From Rhodobacter capsulatus (GTDB lineage: Bacteria; Pseudomonadota; Alphaproteobacteria; Rhodobacterales; Rhodobacteraceae): 64,000 nucleotides of DNA. Numbering within the stretch: the stretch's first letter is position 1; the number at the start of each line of letters is the position of its first letter. Location: NCBI RefSeq assembly GCF_005144475.1, contig NZ_SWJZ01000041.1, forward strand, positions 1-64,000, read 5' to 3'. The translations under genes were made by a program, and so were the position numbers. Under the pieces are notes generated by a model, which did no database searches, had not been told where the DNA came from, and saw nothing but the letters and a program-made list of their open reading frames with translations. This document shows positions 1-9,477 of this stretch, piece after piece.

Positions 1-74
1 GGGGGTGTCCCCCCCCCGCCGGTTGGGGGGGCGGGGGGGGGTTTGCCCCGGGGGGGCCCCCCGCCGCCGACCCG

Positions 75-123
75 CCGGGGGCTTCGCCCCCGGACCCCCA
101 GCGTATTTTGGCCAAGAAGAAAC
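75..123 (+). repeat. Intergenic hairpin plus TATTTTGGCCAAG element, copy 1
   Basis: A perfect GC hairpin (CCGGGGGC / GCCCCCGG, 75-93) is followed by a C-run and TATTTTGGCCAAGAAGAAA. The same arrangement (G/C hairpin, C-run, GATATTT-GGCCAAG-GAAA) recurs near 22.5, 35.3 and 38.7 kb. Here it is oriented to the right, as if it ended a gene lying left of the window. The first 70 bases are also extremely G/C-homopolymeric and hold no gene. Confidence 0.6.
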
Positions 124-138
124 GGGGTTCGAAGCGGA

Positions 139-711
139 TCAGTCCTCGAAATCGACCATGCCGCCGAGGTCTTCGCCCGCGGCCTTGCGGGCGGCGAGCT
201 TGCGCGCCAGGGTGCGGCGGTGCATGCCGAGCCGTCGCGCGGTTTCCGAGACGTTGAAGCCGGTCTCGGCCAGCGTGCGCTGGATCAGCTCCCATTCCTG
301 CGCCTTCACGCCGATCTGCGGCGCCTCGATTTCCGGCATCGCCATGCCGGCCTTGTGCGCGAAGGCGGCCTCGATTTCCCGCGCCGTCGCGGGTTTTGCC
401 AGATATTGCGTGGCGCCAAGCTTGATCGCCTCGACCGCCGTCGCCACGGCGGCAAAGCCGGTCAGCACGACGATGGCGGGCGGCGGATCCAGCGCCGCCA
501 GCGCCTTGACGACGCCCAGCCCCGAGCCCTCGGCCAGTTTCAGATCGACGAGCGCATGGGTCGGTTTGATCCGCGCGGCCAGCGCGATGGCGCTGTCTTC
601 GCGCAGCGCGATGTGCACGCCATAGCCGCGCCGGGTGAAGGCGCTGGCCAAGGTTTCGGCCAGATGCGGGTCGTCTTCGACGATCAGCAGGCAGCGGTCA
701 GGGGCGGGCAT
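139..711 (-). CDS. RegA/ActR/PrrA-family response regulator (paralogue)
   Basis: Cytoplasmic DNA-binding response regulator of 190 residues. The receiver domain (about residues 5-120) has the acidic pocket IVEDD, the phosphoacceptor Asp56 in LVDLKL, and the conserved Lys in YLAKPA. The C-terminal Fis-type helix-turn-helix NVSETARRLGMHRRTL is almost identical to that of RegA, the redox regulator of photosynthesis and respiration. It lacks the acidic N-terminal extension and several internal residues I remember for R. capsulatus RegA, and no senC gene is present, so I read it as a second RegA-type protein. The start at 711 lies inside the end of the upstream kinase gene (14-base overlap), which indicates translational coupling. 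Target genes are unknown. Confidence 0.85.
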   Translation of the reverse strand: MPAPDRCLLIVEDDPHLAETLASAFTRRGYGVHIALREDSAIALAARIKPTHALVDLKLAEGSGLGVVKALAALDPPPAIVVLTGFAAVATAVEAIKLGATQYLAKPATAREIEAAFAHKAGMAMPEIEAPQIGVKAQEWELIQRTLAETGFNVSETARRLGMHRRTLARKLAARKAAGEDLGGMVDFED

Positions 712-1960
712 CGGCGGGCTCCTCGGTCTGCGGGCGGTCGAGCAGGGGAAAGGCGATCTCCACCTCGGCGCCGGTGGCGGTGTTGCGCAGGCGCATCCGG
801 CCGCCGAGGCGGTGGATGGCATTGCGGGCGAGAAACAGGCCAAGACCGCGGCCGGGCGCCCCCGTGCCCGAGGCGAAAGGGGTGCCGGGCTGCGACAGGA
901 CGCGGTCCGGAAAGCCCGGGCCGCGATCGGCAAGGCGCAGGATCAGCCGGTTTCCCGCCCGCGCCAGCATGGCGGTGACGGTGCCGGGGGCGGCGCTTTC
1001 GGCATTGTCGAGCAGGTTGATCAGCGCCGCTTCCAGGATCGAGGCCGAGAGCATCTGCCCGCCGCGCAGGCCGGGATCGCTCTGCACCGGCACCCGGGCG
1101 CGGCCGCGTGCGCCCGACCAGAGCGCGAGGATGCGGCGGATCTCGGCTTCGGCGGGGACGGCGGCGGCGGTTTCCAGCCGCTCGCGCCCGGCCGCCTGCA
1201 GGGTGCGGGTGACGATGGCGCGGCAGCGGCGCGTCTGCGCGACCATCGTTTCCAGATCCTTTTGCCGCGCCGCCCCCTCGGGCAGGCCGACCTCGGCCCA
1301 GTCGTCGAGCGTCACCGCGAGCGTCGTCAGCGGCGTGCCCAGCTCATGCGCCATGCCCGAGGCGAGAAGGCCGAGCCCCGCCAGCTGATCCGCCTCGACC
1401 TTGGCGCGGCGCAGCTCCTCGATGGCGCGGTCGCGCGCGGCGACGGTCAGGCGCAGCCGCAGCACGAACCAGGCCATCAGCGTCGAGGCCAGCCCGAAGG
1501 CCGGCACCAGCGCCGCCCCCGTCACCGGGCCAAGGACGACCAGCGCCGCGACGCAAAGATTGGCCAGCGCATGGATCGGCAGCGCCGAGCGTGGCGTGCA
1601 AAGCGACAGCGCCAGCAAGAGCGGCACCAGCAGCAGCATCGAGAGCGGGCTGGCCGCCGCCCCCGCCAGCGCGATCAGCGCCGCCAGCGTCAGCGTGTCG
1701 ATGCCCAGCTGCAGCGCCAGCACCGCATCGGGCAGCCGGGCGTCGCGGCGCACCGCCAGCGCGATGATCAGGTTGAAGCCCCCAAGCCCCGCGATCACCA
1801 GCGCCATCCGTGCCAGCGGCAGATCAAGTCCCAGCACCCGCGCGGCAAAGACCGTGGCGGCGATCTGACCGGCAATCGCAAGCCAGCGGATCTGCACCAG
1901 CAGCCGCCCGGTCTCGCGCAGGGCGCGGGTTTCGCTGTCGCTGGGATCGGGGCGGTGCAT
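698..1960 (-). CDS. RegB/ActS/PrrB-like sensor histidine kinase (paralogue)
   Basis: Inner-membrane sensor kinase of 420 residues, cognate partner of the overlapping regulator. About six hydrophobic segments fill residues 20-170. The H-box GMAHELGTPL places the phosphorylated His near residue 205, and a C-terminal ATPase domain shows N-box (LLDNAESA) and G-box (ADRGPGFPD, GRGLGLFLA) motifs. A Cys in TRRCRAIV, 41 residues after the His, sits where RegB has its redox-active Cys. The quinone-contact motif of RegB between transmembrane segments (GGxxNPF) looks degenerate here (AGAAASPLS). The start at 1960 was chosen because RegB homology begins there; an upstream extension in frame has no family similarity. 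Signal inference: redox or quinone sensing, possibly altered. Confidence 0.82.
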   Translation of the reverse strand: MHRPDPSDSETRALRETGRLLVQIRWLAIAGQIAATVFAARVLGLDLPLARMALVIAGLGGFNLIIALAVRRDARLPDAVLALQLGIDTLTLAALIALAGAAASPLSMLLLVPLLLALSLCTPRSALPIHALANLCVAALVVLGPVTGAALVPAFGLASTLMAWFVLRLRLTVAARDRAIEELRRAKVEADQLAGLGLLASGMAHELGTPLTTLAVTLDDWAEVGLPEGAARQKDLETMVAQTRRCRAIVTRTLQAAGRERLETAAAVPAEAEIRRILALWSGARGRARVPVQSDPGLRGGQMLSASILEAALINLLDNAESAAPGTVTAMLARAGNRLILRLADRGPGFPDRVLSQPGTPFASGTGAPGRGLGLFLARNAIHRLGGRMRLRNTATGAEVEIAFPLLDRPQTEEPADARP

Positions 1961-2086
1961 GGGGCCTGCGCAAGGACGAGTCGGCACAGGATGCCGCATC
2001 GCGCGGGCCGGGGCAACCGCACCGCATTGCCCCTTGCCCCCGTCGTGCAGGCTGCTACCGTGGGCCAGGATTTTCACGAGGTTGCC

Positions 2087-2455
2087 ATGCCGTTTGCTTC
2101 CCTCCGCCCTGCCTGTCTGCTGTTGCTGCCGCTTGTTCTGAGTGCCTGTGTCGAAGGCCTGCCCGCCGATCCGAAGGCGCCGCGGATGTCGCAAAAGGGC
2201 ACCTGTTTCGCCTATGTCACGGCCGAGCCCGGGGGGCTTTTCGCGCTGGTGAGCGGCAAGGGCGATGGCACGCTGGCGCCGGTGGGGCAGAAGTCGAAGC
2301 CGATGGCGGCTGCGGCGGTCGATGCGGCCTTCGCGAAAGAGGTGCAGGTTCTGGGCATCATGCCCGAATGTCTGGCCGTCTACGCCCGGGATCGGTCCGC
2401 CGCGCAACCGGCCGCGCTGACGACCGCCCCGGTTCCGGCGGCGCCGAAGGCCTGA
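2087..2455 (+). CDS. Small putative lipoprotein, function unknown
   Basis: A 122-residue protein starting MPFASLRPACLLLLPLVLSAC: a short basic N-terminus, a hydrophobic core and a lipobox LSAC with the lipid-acceptor Cys at residue 21, so it is probably membrane-anchored in the periplasm. The rest contains two Cys, is rich in Ala/Pro near the C-terminus and has no domain I recognise. It is transcribed divergently from the sensor kinase; the 126 bases between the two starts must hold both promoters. I cannot assign a function. Confidence 0.6.
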   Translation: MPFASLRPACLLLLPLVLSACVEGLPADPKAPRMSQKGTCFAYVTAEPGGLFALVSGKGDGTLAPVGQKSKPMAAAAVDAAFAKEVQVLGIMPECLAVYARDRSAAQPAALTTAPVPAAPKA

Positions 2456-2615
2456 GCCGCCGCGGCGGGGGCTGAGTCCGCGCCGCCACAGTTCCGGCCC
2501 CGGATCTGGTAGTGGCAGATTTGCGCTACCCGATCCCTCGGCCTCCCCCTATAGTCCTGTGGATAACCGGGGCGACAGACCCCAAATGAGGCGGTAACAT
2601 GAGAGGGGGGACGCC

Positions 2616-3083
2616 ATGCGCTGCCCGTTTTGCGGCAATGTCGATACGCAAGTGAAGGACAGCCGTCCGGCCGAGGATCATGTGGCGATCCGGCGGCGTC
2701 GGTTCTGCCCGGCCTGCGGCGGTCGCTTCACCACCTATGAACGCGTGCAGCTGCGCGATCTGGTGGTGATCAAGACCTCGGGGCGGCGCGAGGATTTCGA
2801 CCGCGACAAGCTGGAACGCTCGATCCGCATCGCGATGCAGAAACGCCCGATCGACCCCGAGCGGATCGATCAGATGATCTCGGGGATCGTGCGGCGGCTG
2901 GAAAGTCTGGGCGAGACCGACATTCCCTCGCGCGCGATCGGCGAGATCGTGATGGAGACGCTGGCCCGGATCGACACCGTGGCCTATGTGCGTTTCGCCA
3001 GCGTTTACAAGAACTTCCAGGCGGCCGACGATTTCGACAAATTCGTGTCGGAGCTGCGTCCGCATCCCGGAGATACCGAGTGA
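2616..3083 (+). CDS. nrdR: Transcriptional repressor NrdR
   Basis: NrdR represses ribonucleotide reductase operons when dATP/ATP is bound. The 155-residue length is typical. A zinc ribbon is visible at the N-terminus (MRCPFCG ... [12 protein letters not shown]) and an ATP-cone domain follows ([21 protein letters not shown]). A purine-rich stretch (GAGAGGGGGG) lies just upstream of the ATG. The stop overlaps the GTG start of ribD by four bases (GTGA), so the two genes are co-translated; nrdR next to riboflavin genes is common in proteobacteria. No nrd genes lie in this window. Confidence 0.96.
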   Translation: MRCPFCGNVDTQVKDSRPAEDHVAIRRRRFCPACGGRFTTYERVQLRDLVVIKTSGRREDFDRDKLERSIRIAMQKRPIDPERIDQMISGIVRRLESLGETDIPSRAIGEIVMETLARIDTVAYVRFASVYKNFQAADDFDKFVSELRPHPGDTE

Positions 3084-4171
3084 CCGAGGCCGACAGCCGC
3101 TTCATGCGGCTGGCGCTGACGCTGGCCGGGCGGGGGTTGGGCAATGTCTGGCCCAATCCCGCCGTCGGCTGCGTGATCGTTCAAGGGGGGCGCATCGTCG
3201 GGCGGGGCTGGACCCAGCCGGGCGGGCGGCCGCATGCGGAACGCCGGGCGCTGGATCAGGCGGGCGACGCCGCGCGCGGGGCCACCGCCTATGTGACGCT
3301 GGAGCCCTGCGCCCATCATGGCAAGACCCCGCCCTGTGCCGAGGCGCTGATCGCGGCCGGGGTGGTGCGGGTGGTCTCGGCGCTGGAAGATCCCGATCCG
3401 CGGGTCTCGGGGCGCGGCCATGCGATGCTGCGCGCGGCCGGGATCGCGGTGACGACCGGGGTGCTGACGGCCGAGGCGCGGGCGGCGCAGGCGGGGTTTT
3501 TAAGCCGGATCGAGCGGGGGCGGCCTTGGCTGGCGCTGAAGCTGGGCGCCAGTTTCGATGGCCGGATCGCTTTGGCGAGTGGCGAAAGCCAGTGGATCAC
3601 CGGGCCGCAGGCGCGCGCGCAGGTGCAGGCCTTGCGGGCGCGGTTCGATGCGGTTCTGGTCGGCGGCGGCACGGCGCGGGCGGATGATCCGCTGCTGACG
3701 GTGCGCCATTTCACGCCCTTGCGCGCGCCGGTGCGGGTGGTGGCGTCGCACCGTCTGGATCTGCCGCGCGGGCGGCTGGCGGGATCGCTCGGGCAGGCGC
3801 CGGTATGGCTCTTGCATGGGGCCGAGGCCCCGGCGGAGGCGCGGGCGTTCTGGGCCGGGATCGGGGCGGAGCTGATCGAGGTGCCGATGGGCGCTCCGGG
3901 TCTGGATCCGGCGGCACTGCTGGCGGCGCTGGGGGTCCGCGGTCTGACCCGGGTCTTTTGCGAAGGCGGCGGGCAGTTTGCGGCAAGTCTGATGGCGGCA
4001 GGTCTGGTCGATGAACTGATCGGCTTCACCGCGGGCGTGGTGCTGGGGAGCGATGCGACGCCCGGCATCGGCGATCTCGGTCTGACGCGGCTGGCCGCGG
4101 CGCCACGCTATCGGCTGGACAGCCTGCAACCGATCGGCGGCGATGTGCTGGCGCGCTGGCTGCGCGCCTAA
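3080..4171 (+). CDS. ribD: Bifunctional deaminase/reductase RibD
   Basis: Carries out the second and third steps of riboflavin synthesis: deamination of the pyrimidine and NADPH-dependent reduction of its ribosyl side chain. 363 residues, normal length. The N-terminal deaminase shows the zinc ligands HAERRAL and [15 protein letters not shown]; the reductase domain begins near residue 150 ([14 protein letters not shown]) and contains [16 protein letters not shown] and [15 protein letters not shown] start overlapping nrdR. Its stop overlaps the stop of the convergent kpsC-like gene by four bases. ribE, ribB and ribH follow about 4.7 kb downstream beyond the capsule genes. Confidence 0.96.
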   Translation: MTEADSRFMRLALTLAGRGLGNVWPNPAVGCVIVQGGRIVGRGWTQPGGRPHAERRALDQAGDAARGATAYVTLEPCAHHGKTPPCAEALIAAGVVRVVSALEDPDPRVSGRGHAMLRAAGIAVTTGVLTAEARAAQAGFLSRIERGRPWLALKLGASFDGRIALASGESQWITGPQARAQVQALRARFDAVLVGGGTARADDPLLTVRHFTPLRAPVRVVASHRLDLPRGRLAGSLGQAPVWLLHGAEAPAEARAFWAGIGAELIEVPMGAPGLDPAALLAALGVRGLTRVFCEGGGQFAASLMAAGLVDELIGFTAGVVLGSDATPGIGDLGLTRLAAAPRYRLDSLQPIGGDVLARWLRA

Positions 4172-6178
4172 CGCCAGAGGAACGCAAACCCCGAAAACAG
4201 CCCCTGCAGTTTTGCAAGGCTCCGGTTCAGCGGGCCCGGGCGGGGCAGGGGGCCATGGGCGAGACGCTCCAGCACCACCTCGGGCGGGCAGGGGCGGCGG
4301 GTCACCGGGTCAAAATAGCGCGGATAGGCGATCAGCGCGGCGTGCACCAGCTGCGCCAGCGTGGGCCGCGCCTTGCGCCGGTCGGGCACCGGGCCGAGGT
4401 CGCGGGTGAGCCCCCAGCCCGCATAAAAGGGCGCTCCGGTCACCGTGACCTTCTTGCCGCGAAGCAGGGCCTCGAAGCCCAGAAGCGAGGTCATTGTCCA
4501 GACCTCGTCCACGGCCTCGATCAACGTCACCGGGTTCGATTTGTGCAAGACCTTGTTGGCAAAGCGCAGGGCCTCGGCTTCGGGAACGGCGCCCGGCCGC
4601 AACCCGGCCTCCACATCAGGGTGAGGTTTGAAAAGAATGATCGCGTCAGGGTTGTGGTGGCGTGCCAAGGCCAGCAAGGTCAGATTTGTGCAAGTTTCGC
4701 CCGCGCCAAGGCGGATCGAGGCATCGTCCTCGACTTGCCCCGGAACCAGAATACGGTGGCCCGGCGGCAGATCGGGACTATCTCCGTCAAGGTTGTATTT
4801 TGACAGTTTGCCCCTGCGCAAAGCCGCGATCAGACGCTCGGCGCGGGCAAGGCCGCCGGGGGGCGGGGGGCGCGAAATCAGATCTTCCAGATCCGAAGGC
4901 CGGGTCGGATCGAAATAAATGCCCTGCGCATCGGTGACCAGCGACAAGGGCGGCACCAGATCGGCGCCAAGCCCCTTGGAGCGCAAGAACCCATCCTCGA
5001 CCCGCAGCGCGGGGGCGGTGAACCCGGGTGGTTCCTTGCCCGCCCAGATCAGCAGGTTGCGGCCGCTGGCCTGCGCCACGGCGGCGGCGCGGTCAGGCGG
5101 ATCGACGAAGCGCAAGGGCTTTTCGGTGCCGAAAAACTGCTGCAACGGGCGGCGTTTCCACAGCCGCATGCCGGTGGCGACATGGCCCGCACGATCGGCG
5201 CGGAAGGCGCGGACCTCGGCCTCCAGCTGATCGACGGCCTCCTCGAAGCGGCAGAGCCGGCCGCGGCAGGGGTCGACCCAGGTCGGCGCCAGAATGTGGC
5301 TGACGGCAAAGATCTGCGCCCGGGTCAGGCGACGGTTGCGCCGCGGAACCGGAGTTTCATCAAGGCTCAGCCCCCAGCCCGCATAAAAGGGCTGGCCGAA
5401 GACGCGCGGCCTGTGACCGGCCAGGATCGCCTCGTAGCCCAGGGCCGACGACACGGTGTAGACCGCGATGGCGCCTTCAAGCAACGCCCAGGGCGAGACC
5501 GGATCGGTCAGAAGCCGGGTCCGGGCGTCCTGATGCGCGGGCCCGTAATGGCCCGGGCGCAGGCCCGCGCGGGTCTCGGGATGGGTCTTGATCACGATCC
5601 GCGCGCCGGGGTTTTCGATCTGCGCCACGGCCAGCATCTCGCGGAAGGTGGCGGCGGTTGCGCCGCCATGCGCGATCGCGGCATCGCCCCGGGTCTGGTC
5701 GATCACCAGCACATAGCCCGGCGCGGGGGGCGGCAGGGCTTCGTCGAAGTCATTGTATTTCGACAGGTTCAGCGCCTTCAGCCGGGCGATGCCGTCGCGG
5801 GCGCGATCCAGAAGCGCGGTGTCGTCCAGCGGATCCCGCGCCAGCAGACGCTCCAGAAGCGAGGGCGTCGCGGCGTCGAAATGCACGCCGAAGGGATCGA
5901 TGAACAGGCCAAGCGGCCCGCCCGCGCCCCGCGCCCGCCCCGGACGGACCGAACGCAGGAAGGCATCTTCAAGCCGCACGAGGCCGACGCCGCGCCGCCA
6001 CCGCCTCGCCGCGGGTGGAATGGGGCGAGCGGCCCCAGACCACGACGCGATCGCGGGGCCCCGGCAGGCCGAGATGCAGGCTGTAACCCGCCGCGCGCAG
6101 GATCGCGCGCAGCCGCGGTTGCCACAGAAACCCGGCCGTATAGGGGAAGAGCCGCCGGGAGGGATCTTCCGCGGGCAT
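4168..6178 (-). CDS. kpsC: KpsC-like capsule Kdo-transferase/export protein, frameshifted as read
   Basis: Capsule proteins of the KpsC (LipA) family add the poly-Kdo linker to the lipid anchor of group-2 capsules and have two related halves. Both halves are visible: repeated EDAFLRS / EDGFLRS, YAGWGLS / YAGWGLT, and KTHPET / KPHPDV motifs. Translation should begin at 6178 (MPAEDPSRRLFPYTAG, coupled TGATG with the upstream export gene). It runs to GEAVAARRR near 5990 and then hits a stop in that frame, while the main body (RRGVGLVRLEDAFLRS onward, from about 6005) is in another frame. The total length is one base too many. The junction is a GGC/GCG-rich run. This could be a sequencing indel, slippage-based on/off switching, or an inactive gene. 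Confidence 0.85.
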
Positions 6179-7314
6179 CAGTTCCCGGAGGCGACGTTGT
6201 CCAGCGAACTTGCGGCCGTGGCCGAGCCGGTCAGCGCCGAAAGCGATTTTTGCCACTGCACGAAGGGCGCTTCGGTGACATAGACGGTGTCGCCGTCGCG
6301 GATCACGAAATCACGCGCCAGGAACATGCCGTTCGGCTCGGTCAGGTTGAGCACATAGACCATGCGCTGATCGCCGACGAGATCGTTGCGGCCCAGCACG
6401 ACCCGGGCGATTTCCGCGGGTTCGTTGCGGAAGACGAAGACGCCCTTCGGATCGGCGGTGTTCGAGGACAGGCCGCCCACCGTGGCGATGGCCTCGAGCG
6501 CCGACAGCGTTTGCGTCTCGAAGGGCACCCGGGCCTGCGCCCCGGTGGCGCCCAGCGAGGTGAAGGCGCGGGTGTCTTCCTCGACCAGGATCACGTCGCC
6601 CGCGCGCAGCGCGATGTCCATCTTCGGGTTCTTGTAAAGGTCGGTCAGCCAGACCGTGCCCTGTTTGCCGCCGCGCTTGACGGTGATCTTGGTGATCTCG
6701 GGCTTGATCGTCACGCCGCCCGCCCGGGCGATCATCGACGAGAGCGTCCGCGTCGGCCGTTCGATCGCATAGACGCCCTGCCCGCCGACCGAGCCCATCA
6801 CCGAGACGGTGGAGCCATCCCCCGCCGTGCGGGCAATCAGCACCTGCGGATCGGGGGTCTGCGCGTCAAGCTTTTCCGTGATGATCTTGCGCAGCGCATC
6901 GGGGGAATTGCCCGCCGCCTTGATCTTGCCGGCATAGGGCACGAAAATGTAGCCCGCGCCATCGACCTGCACCTCGGTCAATTGCGTTGCGGTGGTGCCC
7001 TGCTGCGCCAGAAGTCCGTCATCGACGTTTTCCCAGATCGTCAGCTGCAGCGTGTCGCCCGGGTTGATCGTGTCCGACCCGACGACGCCCGCAGTCTGGA
7101 AGCTGGAGGAAAAGCCGAGCGCCGGTTGAACCGCGGTCGCCCGCGCCACATGGTCATCGACGGTGACGACGAAGGCATCGCCCCGCCGCATCACCGAACC
7201 GGCGAAGATTTCACGCTTGTTCGGGCCGGGCCGGGGCAGGCCACAGGAGGCAGTGCCAAGAAGCACCGCCGAAAGACCCAGCAACAGGGTCCTGCGGGGA
7301 AAAGTCACGCTCAC
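6178..7314 (-). CDS. Outer-membrane polysaccharide export lipoprotein (OPX family)
   Basis: OPX proteins (Wza/KpsD type) form the outer-membrane exit pore or its periplasmic part for capsule. 378 residues. The signal peptide ends in a lipobox with Cys24 (LGTASCG). The polysaccharide biosynthesis/export domain begins at about residue 80 (INPGDTLQLTIWENVDDG), followed by SLBB-like repeats (VSVMGSVGGQGVYAIERPTRTL; VLVEEDTRAFTSLGATGAQ; a third near 300-370). It lies between the kpsS-like and kpsC-like genes, all on the minus strand, and its TGA overlaps the ATG of the kpsC-like gene. No ABC transporter genes (kpsM/T/E) are nearby, so the remaining export machinery must be elsewhere. Confidence 0.88.
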   Translation of the reverse strand: MSVTFPRRTLLLGLSAVLLGTASCGLPRPGPNKREIFAGSVMRRGDAFVVTVDDHVARATAVQPALGFSSSFQTAGVVGSDTINPGDTLQLTIWENVDDGLLAQQGTTATQLTEVQVDGAGYIFVPYAGKIKAAGNSPDALRKIITEKLDAQTPDPQVLIARTAGDGSTVSVMGSVGGQGVYAIERPTRTLSSMIARAGGVTIKPEITKITVKRGGKQGTVWLTDLYKNPKMDIALRAGDVILVEEDTRAFTSLGATGAQARVPFETQTLSALEAIATVGGLSSNTADPKGVFVFRNEPAEIARVVLGRNDLVGDQRMVYVLNLTEPNGMFLARDFVIRDGDTVYVTEAPFVQWQKSLSALTGSATAASSLDNVASGN

Positions 7315-7387
7315 TGCTCGGGCTCCTCTGGGGATTGCCTTGTTTTTCCGCCACGATAGCGGTGTGGCGGCAAAATTTCCAGCGCGA

Positions 7388-8683
7388 TCACGTCACCACG
7401 CGCAACTGTTGCCTTGGTGCCGCTTTGCCCGCGCTGAGGCTGTCATAGGGATCTTCGGGCGACAGCATCATGTCGACCACCTGCCGCAACAGGATGCGCC
7501 GCCCGCGCGCGGAATAGAAGCCGCCCGGAAGTTGCGACGTCTCCAACAGGTAGTGGCGATAATCGCGATAGCCCCGCGTATCTGGTCTTTGCGGGCTGGC
7601 AAAGAATTCGGGCAGCGGCTGGGTCGAGACGAATTCCGGCTTGTCGAAGACGGCCCGGCCAAAGGCCTTGAGCGGCAGCCCGCGCCAGAGCACCTGTTGC
7701 GCCGCGGTCGAATTCACCGTCACGGCGGAGCGCGCCTGCGCCAGAAGTTCCGCCAGCTTGCCGCCGCGGATGAAATGCACCCGGCCCTGCAGCCCGTGCC
7801 GGGTGGTGGCGGCCTTGATCGTCTGCGCGATCGGCGCGCGGCCGTCTTCCAGCGGATGCGCCTTGAAGACAAGGTGATGGTGGCGCGGCGCGCCGGTGGC
7901 AAAGCCGGTCATCACCAGATCGATGAACTCGGTCTGGCTGGCGAAGGGCGAATGCATGCGGAACGAGGCGTCATGTTCGAGCTGCAACAGCACCAGATGG
8001 ATCGGATGGCCCGAGCCCCGCACCCGCCGCGTGGCGCGCATCCGTTCCAGCGCCTGCACCGGCATCAGCACAAGACGGCGCAGGTAAAGCCGGAATTCGT
8101 CAAAGACCGTGACGCCCCGGTGCGGGGTGAAATTGCGATAGCGCCGGTTCTGCACCATGACGAGGAAATGATAGAGCGCGCCATAGAACACATGCTGGCG
8201 CATGTCGCCCCAGCGCGGCGGGGCCTCGGGGAAGTCGATCTCGCTTTCACGCAGCGCGGCGCGCATCTGCGCGACCGAGAGCGTCATCAGCCGCGAATGG
8301 CCATTGGCGCCGCCGCGTTCATAGGTGATCCAGTAGGGGCGCAGGTAGCCTTCCTCGAAGACATGCACGGTGACGCCCGCGGCCCGCGCGGCGGCGATCG
8401 CCTGCGCATGGACGGGCCGCGTGTCGCCGTAAAGCACCAGATCGGTGACGGATTTTTCCCCGATCAGCCGTGCGATCCGCGCGGGCCAGAGGTCCGGGGG
8501 GGCGTCAAAGCGGATGTAGCTGGCCGGATCGGCCCAGAATACCTCGTCGCCGCGGTTGAAGCCCACCCGCCAGACCTCGGCCCCGGCGGCGCGCAGCATC
8601 GCACCCAGCTGGCGAAAGAACGGCCCGTGCGGACCTTGCAGCAGAAGGAAGGTGCGGGGGCGAAGGCTGGTCATCGGGCTCAC
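7388..8683 (-). CDS. kpsS: KpsS-like capsule polysaccharide Kdo-transferase
   Basis: KpsS-family enzymes add the first Kdo to phosphatidylglycerol at the start of capsule linker synthesis. The protein (431 residues) has family features: an N-terminal FLLLQGPHGPFFRQLG, EEGYLRPYWITYERGG around residue 130, FKAHPLEDGR near 270 and a VNSTAAQQVLWRGLPL segment near 310. I use the GTG at 8683, which has GGAGG about ten bases upstream; an ATG three codons later is possible. It is the first gene of a minus-strand run with the OPX and kpsC-like genes. Confidence 0.85.
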   Translation of the reverse strand: MSPMTSLRPRTFLLLQGPHGPFFRQLGAMLRAAGAEVWRVGFNRGDEVFWADPASYIRFDAPPDLWPARIARLIGEKSVTDLVLYGDTRPVHAQAIAAARAAGVTVHVFEEGYLRPYWITYERGGANGHSRLMTLSVAQMRAALRESEIDFPEAPPRWGDMRQHVFYGALYHFLVMVQNRRYRNFTPHRGVTVFDEFRLYLRRLVLMPVQALERMRATRRVRGSGHPIHLVLLQLEHDASFRMHSPFASQTEFIDLVMTGFATGAPRHHHLVFKAHPLEDGRAPIAQTIKAATTRHGLQGRVHFIRGGKLAELLAQARSAVTVNSTAAQQVLWRGLPLKAFGRAVFDKPEFVSTQPLPEFFASPQRPDTRGYRDYRHYLLETSQLPGGFYSARGRRILLRQVVDMMLSPEDPYDSLSAGKAAPRQQLRVVT

Positions 8684-8832
8684 GGTGAAGACGCCTCCTT
8701 TTGGCCCCTCGCTTGCAGGGTGTCACGACAAATTGCGTGCCGCCCCGGCGTTTTGGCGGCAAAACCGCGGCACCGCGACGGCGGGCCGCATTTTCGCGCC
8801 GCGGCTGTGCACCCAAGCGTCGGGAGCAAGCC

Positions 8833-8861
8833 TTGCGTGCCGGGCCCGTGCAAGCTAGGCA
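8833..8861 (+). promoter_or_regulatory. Possible sigma-70 promoter for ribE
   Basis: TTGCGT (8833-8838), a 17-base spacer and TAGGCA (8856-8861), 25 bases before the ribE start. The match is modest and is inferred from position and spacing only. I see no FMN riboswitch in this leader. Confidence 0.3.
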
Positions 8862-8886
8862 GGAAGAAATCACGGTAGGGAAAGCC

Positions 8887-9477
8887 ATGTTCACCGGAAT
8901 CGTCACCGATCTGGGCGAGATCGTCGCCCTTGAAAACACCGGCGATCTGCGCGCGCGGATCCGTTGCGGCTATGACATGGGCTCGGTCGAGATCGGCGCC
9001 TCGATCGCCCATGCGGGGGTCTGCCTGACCGTCATCGCGACGGGGGCGGACTGGTATGACGTGCAGATCTCGGGCGAGACGGTCAGCAAGACCAATCTGG
9101 GCGGCTGGACGATCGGCAAGCGCATCAACCTCGAACGCGCGCTGAAGGTGGGCGACGAGCTGGGCGGCCATATCGTCTCGGGCCATGTCGATGGCGTGGC
9201 GGAAATCACCGCGCTGCGCGACGAGGGCGAAAGCACCCGCTTCAGCTTTCGCGCCCCCGAGGCTTTGGCGAAATACATCGCGCCCAAGGGCTCGGTCGCG
9301 CTCGACGGGGCGTCGCTGACGGTGAACGAGGTGGACGGCTGCAGCTTCGGCATCAATATCATCCCGCACACCAAGGCGGTGACCACCTTTGGCACCGCCC
9401 GGGTGGGCGACAAGGTCAATCTGGAAATAGACACGCTGGCCCGGTATGTGGCCCGGCTGACGGAGTGGAAGGCATGA
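8887..9477 (+). CDS. ribE: Riboflavin synthase alpha chain
   Basis: Dismutates two molecules of 6,7-dimethyl-8-ribityllumazine to riboflavin; soluble trimer. 196 residues. Two internally repeated lumazine-binding domains are visible: MFTGIVTDLGEI with ISGETVSKTNLG in the first half, and GGHIVSGHVDGVAEI with GSVALDGASLTVNEV in the second. Its stop overlaps the next start as ATGA, so ribE and the ribB homologue are coupled. Called ribE here; some nomenclatures use ribC. Confidence 0.95.
   Translation: MFTGIVTDLGEIVALENTGDLRARIRCGYDMGSVEIGASIAHAGVCLTVIATGADWYDVQISGETVSKTNLGGWTIGKRINLERALKVGDELGGHIVSGHVDGVAEITALRDEGESTRFSFRAPEALAKYIAPKGSVALDGASLTVNEVDGCSFGINIIPHTKAVTTFGTARVGDKVNLEIDTLARYVARLTEWKA

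Noticed and set aside
5182-7359. 725-codon plus-strand open frame over the capsule genes
   Set aside because: Antisense to recognisable KpsC-like and OPX proteins; composition typical of a shadow.
8684-8886. FMN riboswitch before ribE
   Set aside because: No conserved FMN-aptamer blocks are visible; leader has only a modest promoter match.
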